In this document: positions 6,896-8,727 of the stretch, one piece after another | Layout: each line of letters begins with the position of its first letter | How positions within the stretch are numbered: position 1 is the stretch's first letter | Source of the DNA: Ignavibacteriaceae bacterium | GTDB taxonomy: Bacteria; Bacteroidota; Ignavibacteria; Ignavibacteriales; Ignavibacteriaceae | Direction of reading: 5' to 3' | Length of the DNA stretch: 8,727 bases | Assembly (NCBI GenBank): GCA_026193755.1 | Contig: JAPHUI010000391.1 | Span: forward strand, 1 to 8,727 | Translations under genes and position numbers: made by a program | Notes under the pieces: generated by a model | Databases searched by the model: none | What the model was told of the DNA's origin: nothing | The model's input: only the letters and a program-made list of their open reading frames with translations

Positions 6896-8727
6896 ATGAA
6901 AAAACTAACACAACTTTTTTTGGTTCTTTTTCTTTTGGTTGCTTCGTGTGGTTACCTGATGGCTCAGAATTTTGCGCCATATGGTTTAGCACCAAATACT
7001 TTTAATGGAAAGCAGCCGCAATACACAGAGGCTTCTAATCCTCTTGCCAATACCGGATACGGCACTGATGCAATTGGTGCAGGCTACCCATTTATTTCAA
7101 TGCCAATACCTGCAGGGACACCCTGGACTGTTTTGAGTGCTAGCAATGCAATCTGGTTGGCTGGAGGTGATATCGATGGAAATACAGGTTTATACTATGG
7201 TTGTAGCTATGTCGGTTTAGCTTCGAGTAATTTGGTAAACGTTGATTTAGCAACTGGTGCATATACAAATGTTGCAGCAATTACAGGAATTGCTTCTTAT
7301 CCTGTTGCACTGGCATATAATGATGTTACCAACACCTGGTATTTTGGTGAAACTGACGGTTCTACTTCATCGCTGTATACTTTGGACATCGGCACAGGTG
7401 TTGCAACCCTTGTTGGTGTTATATTTTCTGGTCAGCTGATTGGCATGGCAATAGATTGTAACGGTATGGCTTATGGAATGGAGATGAATACAGATCAGCT
7501 TTATTCTATAGACCTGAGCACCGGTGTAGGTACTGCTATCGGCTATATGGGTTATGATTGTATATATGCCCAAGACTGCGACTTTGATGCAACAACAGGC
7601 ATATTATACCTCGCTTCTTATGACGGATCTTCAGGAACAGCATCCTTAAGAACTTGCGATACAAACACTGGTGGAACAACTATAATAACAACCTGGCCTG
7701 GTTCTGAAGTTACCGGTTTTGCTATTGATAATACTTGTGGTCCACCTTGCCCGGTAGATCCACCTTCCAATCCAAATCCGTCAGATGGTACAACTGGTGT
7801 TGATATAAACTTGACTCAACTCTCCTGGACTAATGGTGCTGGTGCGACACAAATAGATGTCTGGTTCGATGGAGCAATAGTTTATTCTGGTGCGCCCGTT
7901 ACCTCCTGGACTATTACACCCACACCCCTTGCGTATAATACAACGTATCATTGGAGAGTAGATGGTAAAAATGATACTTGTACAACTTATGGTCCAAGCT
8001 GGGCATTTACAACGATGCAGAATCCTAATTTAGTTGAGTGGTGTGATTATTTTACCGACTTGAGCAACTGGACCGCTGTTGGACCATTAGGACAGGCAAA
8101 CTGGTCAGCAAGTAGCACAAGTACTGCCGGCGGAACACCTCCGGAAATGTATATGTCCTGGTCTCCATCATTTGTTGGCCTGAGCACAATGAGGTCAGAA
8201 GTTATAACTGATTTCCCGAACAATGTATCAGTGGATTATTTCTTCAGGTTCTACTTAGATTATTATGGTGATCCAAGCGGTGAAGTTACAGTGGGTATTA
8301 CCTACGATGGAGGTACGACAGTCAATAATCTATATACTGTAACTGATCCAACCGGAAGTGTTGGACCATTGGAGGTTTCAGGTAGTTTCATGACTCCTGC
8401 TTCTGGTTCAGAAAATCTTCAAATCGAAGTTGCATATAATGGTGACTCATTCAACATAAACTGGATAGCTTTCGATGATATGTGTCTAGATTATGTTGTT
8501 CCTGTAGAGCTGACTTCGTTTACGGCAAAAGCTTATGCAAATGAAGTTCAATTAAGCTGGATAACAGCAACAGAGACTAACAACCAGGGATTTGAAGTTC
8601 AGAGAAGCAAGGATGGAGAATTCGAAACAATTGCTTTCGTAAGCGGCAATGGAACTACGACCGAAACCCACGCTTATGCTTATACGGATAAAGATGTTAA
8701 TGCAGGTTCATACAGTTACAGACTGAA
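6896..8727 (+). CDS. Large exported multidomain surface protein, probable T9SS substrate, 3'-truncated
   Basis: The frame runs from ATG 6896 to the window edge without a stop; 610 residues are visible. Residues 1-23 are a signal peptide (M-K-K, Leu/Val-rich core, likely cut near 'LMA/QN'); 'VASC' at 15-18 also fits a lipobox, so lipidation cannot be excluded. Residues about 70-285 carry four copies of an L-x-x-x-D-x-x-T-G motif, with the Asp at 117, 164, 206 and 255. This suggests beta-propeller blades of 42-49 residues. A Pro-rich link leads to a fibronectin-III-like domain (about 289-374, with 'TTYHWRV'). Next is a jelly-roll/MAM-like beta domain (about 380-533). From 536, 'PVELTSFTA' and 'LSW' begin a fibronectin-like module typical of Ignavibacteria secreted proteins. 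Ten cysteines after the signal peptide suggest disulfides and an extracellular location. The C-terminal T9SS sorting domain expected for this type is beyond the window. Its ligand is unknown; adhesion or glycan binding is only a guess. Confidence 0.85.
   Translation, partial: MKKLTQLFLVLFLLVASCGYLMAQNFAPYGLAPNTFNGKQPQYTEASNPLANTGYGTDAIGAGYPFISMPIPAGTPWTVLSASNAIWLAGGDIDGNTGLYYGCSYVGLASSNLVNVDLATGAYTNVAAITGIASYPVALAYNDVTNTWYFGETDGSTSSLYTLDIGTGVATLVGVIFSGQLIGMAIDCNGMAYGMEMNTDQLYSIDLSTGVGTAIGYMGYDCIYAQDCDFDATTGILYLASYDGSSGTASLRTCDTNTGGTTIITTWPGSEVTGFAIDNTCGPPCPVDPPSNPNPSDGTTGVDINLTQLSWTNGAGATQIDVWFDGAIVYSGAPVTSWTITPTPLAYNTTYHWRVDGKNDTCTTYGPSWAFTTMQNPNLVEWCDYFTDLSNWTAVGPLGQANWSASSTSTAGGTPPEMYMSWSPSFVGLSTMRSEVITDFPNNVSVDYFFRFYLDYYGDPSGEVTVGITYDGGTTVNNLYTVTDPTGSVGPLEVSGSFMTPASGSENLQIEVAYNGDSFNINWIAFDDMCLDYVVPVELTSFTAKAYANEVQLSWITATETNNQGFEVQRSKDGEFETIAFVSGNGTTTETHAYAYTDKDVNAGSYSYRL

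Noticed and set aside
7257..7573. Short open frames on both strands (plus 7257-7439, minus 7367-7573) that could be taken as small genes.
   Set aside because: They lie inside the continuous frame running from 6896 to the window edge, which has a signal peptide, a strong ribosome binding site and recognisable domains. The short frames encode low-complexity or unrecognisable peptides.

Overview
The window looks like AT-rich chromosome from a member of the Bacteroidota/Chlorobi (FCB) group, most likely an Ignavibacteria-type bacterium. Three things suggest this: a secreted multidomain protein ending in a 'PVELTSFTA...LSW' fibronectin-like module, which is typical of type IX secretion (T9SS) substrates in that group; a PEGA-type membrane protein; and only occasional Shine-Dalgarno sequences. 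The assignment rests on protein style, not on a marker gene. All eight genes lie on the plus strand. I see no rRNA, tRNA, CRISPR array, transposase or integrase.

Positions 1-1441 hold a pair of overlapping genes. The first is the 3' part of a PQQ-type beta-propeller protein, cut by the window start. The second is a secreted or membrane-anchored PEGA-like protein with two C-terminal hydrophobic segments. Their roles are not known.

Positions 1489-6115 hold a compact four-gene run that is probably one operon: prmC (release-factor glutamine methyltransferase), dtd (D-aminoacyl-tRNA deacylase), an uncharacterised alkaline-phosphatase-superfamily metalloenzyme, and comEC (DNA-uptake channel with a metallo-beta-lactamase domain). 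Two junctions are 4-base ATGA overlaps and the third is an 18-base gap. prmC and dtd both serve translation quality; the metalloenzyme and comEC have no obvious link to them. comEC should start at ATG 3725, not at the TTG at 3719. purE (purine biosynthesis) follows after 37 bases, without purK beside it.

Positions 6648-6895 are a 248-base non-coding stretch that ends in a strong ribosome binding site. From 6896 to the window edge runs a large exported protein, open at its 3' end. It has a signal peptide, a propeller-like repeat region, a fibronectin-like domain, a jelly-roll-like domain and the start of a second fibronectin-like domain. A T9SS sorting domain would be expected just outside the window.

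Most of the window is ordinary housekeeping sequence. The items most worth following are the metalloenzyme of unknown substrate, the PEGA/propeller pair and the truncated cell-surface protein. I find no convincing sign of a new multi-gene system.
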